Both the position numbers and the translations under genes were made by a program. The notes under the pieces were generated by a model, which worked only from the letters and a program-made list of their open reading frames with translations, did not search any database and had not been told where the DNA came from. From Fructilactobacillus lindneri DSM 20690 = JCM 11027 (GTDB taxonomy: Bacteria > Bacillota > Bacilli > Lactobacillales > Lactobacillaceae), in the NCBI RefSeq assembly GCF_002907375.1, contig NZ_MIYK01000001.1, forward strand, positions 434,001-498,000: a stretch of 64,000 nt of DNA. Reading direction: 5' to 3'. Below are positions 62,322 through 64,000 of this stretch, piece after piece (position 1 is the stretch's first letter; each line of letters begins with the position of its first letter).

Positions 62322-64000
62322 CTACATTTTTCTCATCCTAGCTACTGGTTTGGAGTTTTGAAAAGTATATTTAATTGTTTGAGCAACATTTTTAGGAATG
62401 CCAAGTTCTTGAATTTCTTCCACTTTTGCTTCCTCAATATTTTTCATTGACCCAAAGCTTCGCAACAATTTATTACGAGTTTTAGGTCCAACTCCTTTAA
62501 TACTATCCAATCTAGATGTCATAGAATTTTTGCTGTGCAAATCATGGTGAAAACTAATTGCAAAACGATGGACTTCATCCTGAATTCTTTGCACAAGATA
62601 AAACGACTGACTTTGTGGATTTAAATCAACATGATTATCATTATCACCGAACAATAAATCAGCCGTTTTATGTTTATTATTTTTTACCATTCCAGCAACT
62701 GGGATATCCAAACCCAATTCATTTTCAAGTACATCTTTGACAGCATTCATTTGGATTTCTCCACCATCCATTAAAATTAAATCGGGCATTTCAGCATGCT
62801 CTTTTAATAATCGTGTATAGCGTCTGCGAATTACTTCTCTAGTACTAGCAGCCTCATCTGCATGATCAACTGTTTTTAACTTATATTTACGATATTTTTT
62901 GTTGTTTGGCTTACCATCTTCAAAAACTACCATTGCTGAAACTAAATCAGCACCATCAATATGAGAATGATCAAATGCTTCTATCCGATTCAACTTTTTC
63001 AAATTTAATGCTTTACTAAGCTCATCCATTGCTCCAACAGTTTTTCTGTGATTCATTTCAATCAATCTGAACTTCTCATCAAGAACATATTGGGCATTTT
63101 CTTTTGCCATTTTTAACAATGCTTTTTTTTGTCCTCTAATTGGAGTCCTTGCTGGGATACCAGTAAGTTCAGTTATCACACTAGCATCAATGGATTCTGG
63201 CACTAATATCTCTCGTGGCTTGATTTGATCTTTTTGATCATAAAACTGCACAATAAAATTTGTCATTTCTTCTTCAGGGGTACTCAAAATGGGAAATAGT
63301 CTTTTAACTCGTTTCATCAAGCGTGCTTGACGAATATAAAAAACCTGAATTGACAACCAACCTTTGTCTGCATAAAAATTAAAAACATCTCGTTGAGTAT
63401 AATCATGTGAGATGATTTTTTGTTTTTCCACAGTTGCCTGAATATAATTTAATTGATCGCGAAGCTCAGCAGCTCTTTCATACTCCATATTATCAGAAGC
63501 CACATTCATTCGCTCTTTAATTAGTTTCTTTGCAGCTGAGACGTTCCCATTTAAAAATGATTTTATCTTTTTTATTTGCTCATCGTATTCAGACTTGGGA
63601 ACCTCTTTAAAACAAGCACCCAGGCATTGATTCATATGGTAATAAAGACAGGCTCGCCCTTGATAACCATGACATCTGCGTAGAGGATACATTTTTTGTA
63701 AGAATTTTAATGTCTCATCAGCTGCATAAACATTAGGATAAGGACCATAATAAAAAGCACCATCCTTTTTAACATAACTCGTAACCATCATTTGTGGATC
63801 TTTTTCATTAGTGATTTTAATGTATGGATATCCACCATTTCCATTTTTTAAACGTACATTATAATAAGGTCGATATTTTTGAATTAAGGTAATTTCAAGT
63901 AAAAACGCTTCTTTATCAGTAGCTGTAATAATAGTTTCGTAATCAGCAATATTTTTAACTAATTTAGCTCTTCGACCATATTGTTTACTTTTAAAATAAG
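62322..64000 (-). CDS. uvrC: Excinuclease ABC subunit C (5' part outside window)
   Basis: Makes the two cuts flanking a DNA lesion in nucleotide excision repair. The frame is open from its stop at 62322 to the right edge, giving 559 visible residues; about 40 N-terminal residues with the GIY-YIG start are off the window. Seen are the CHGYQGRACLYYHMNQCLGAC cysteine cluster, the UVR domain (ERMNVASDNMEYERAAELRDQL), the RNase H-like endonuclease region (IEAFDHSHIDGADLVSAMVVF and DLILMDGG) and the C-terminal HhH (LDSIKGVGPKTRNKLLRSFGS). Confidence 0.95.
   Translation of the reverse strand, partial: YFKSKQYGRRAKLVKNIADYETIITATDKEAFLLEITLIQKYRPYYNVRLKNGNGGYPYIKITNEKDPQMMVTSYVKKDGAFYYGPYPNVYAADETLKFLQKMYPLRRCHGYQGRACLYYHMNQCLGACFKEVPKSEYDEQIKKIKSFLNGNVSAAKKLIKERMNVASDNMEYERAAELRDQLNYIQATVEKQKIISHDYTQRDVFNFYADKGWLSIQVFYIRQARLMKRVKRLFPILSTPEEEMTNFIVQFYDQKDQIKPREILVPESIDASVITELTGIPARTPIRGQKKALLKMAKENAQYVLDEKFRLIEMNHRKTVGAMDELSKALNLKKLNRIEAFDHSHIDGADLVSAMVVFEDGKPNNKKYRKYKLKTVDHADEAASTREVIRRRYTRLLKEHAEMPDLILMDGGEIQMNAVKDVLENELGLDIPVAGMVKNNKHKTADLLFGDNDNHVDLNPQSQSFYLVQRIQDEVHRFAISFHHDLHSKNSMTSRLDSIKGVGPKTRNKLLRSFGSMKNIEEAKVEEIQELGIPKNVAQTIKYTFQNSKPVARMRKM

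Overview
This window is a 64 kb stretch of an AT-rich, low-GC Gram-positive chromosome, most likely from a member of the Lactobacillaceae (a Fructilactobacillus/Apilactobacillus-like genome would fit, but that genus-level guess is weak). The reasons are the conserved Firmicutes order rpsB-tsf-pyrH-frr-uppS-cdsA-rseP-proS-polC-rimP-nusA-rnpM-ylxQ-infB-rbfA-truB-ribF; a PolC-type polymerase; an SMK-box (SAM-III) riboswitch in front of metK, which is typical of Lactobacillales; mevalonate-pathway mvaS together with the absence of dxr between cdsA and rseP; and PepV, a 2-hydroxycarboxylate transporter and a Cys42-type NADH oxidase. Nearly all genes lie on the minus strand. No IS element, CRISPR array, rRNA gene or complete prophage is visible.

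Layout. 1-19.4 kb: the translation/transcription/envelope core block, read right to left, from rpsB to ribF (ribF runs off the left edge). 19.5-25.8 kb: a tRNA methyltransferase with a GIY-YIG protein, an acyltransferase, the divergent DUF896-yneF / lexA pair with an SOS box, a four-gene membrane-associated set of unclear role, and a deoxynucleoside kinase. 25.8-34.2 kb: carAB behind a PyrR attenuator, metQ plus an M20 hydrolase behind a methionine T-box, and pepV. 34.3-42.9 kb: nnrD, a MOP-family flippase, leuS behind a leucine T-box, mnmM, an MFS exporter, and metK with its SMK box. 43-52.7 kb: an unknown membrane protein, a polar amino acid ABC transporter, a PyrR-controlled uracil permease, mvaS, an aminotransferase, an NADH oxidase and a lipoprotein. 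52.7-56.4 kb: the only clearly accessory-looking part, with a 2-hydroxycarboxylate transporter, a divergent XRE/CI-like regulator pair, small unknown genes and a tRNA-Ser. 56.4-64 kb: apt-recJ-lapA-rnz and obgE-uvrC (uvrC runs off the right edge).

The strongest theme is RNA-based control. Five leader RNAs can be read directly: two T-boxes (Met, Leu), one SMK box, and two PyrR attenuators, the carA one carrying two PyrR loops in tandem. A sixth leader, upstream of rimP-nusA, has a strong promoter, a terminator-like hairpin and a possible 9-codon upstream ORF whose ribosome binding site and start codon sit in the hairpin. This fits NusA autoregulation, known in Bacillus, but with a translated element that I do not know to be described. 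Together these leaders tie pyrimidine supply (PyrR), charged tRNA (T-boxes), SAM (SMK) and possibly termination efficiency (NusA) to local gene expression.

The other notable spot is 54.7-56.4 kb, where a CI/Cro-like pair with repeated operator-like motifs lies just 3' of a tRNA-Ser(CGA) that has an unusual U73 and no encoded CCA. This suggests the remnant or domesticated control region of an integrated element.
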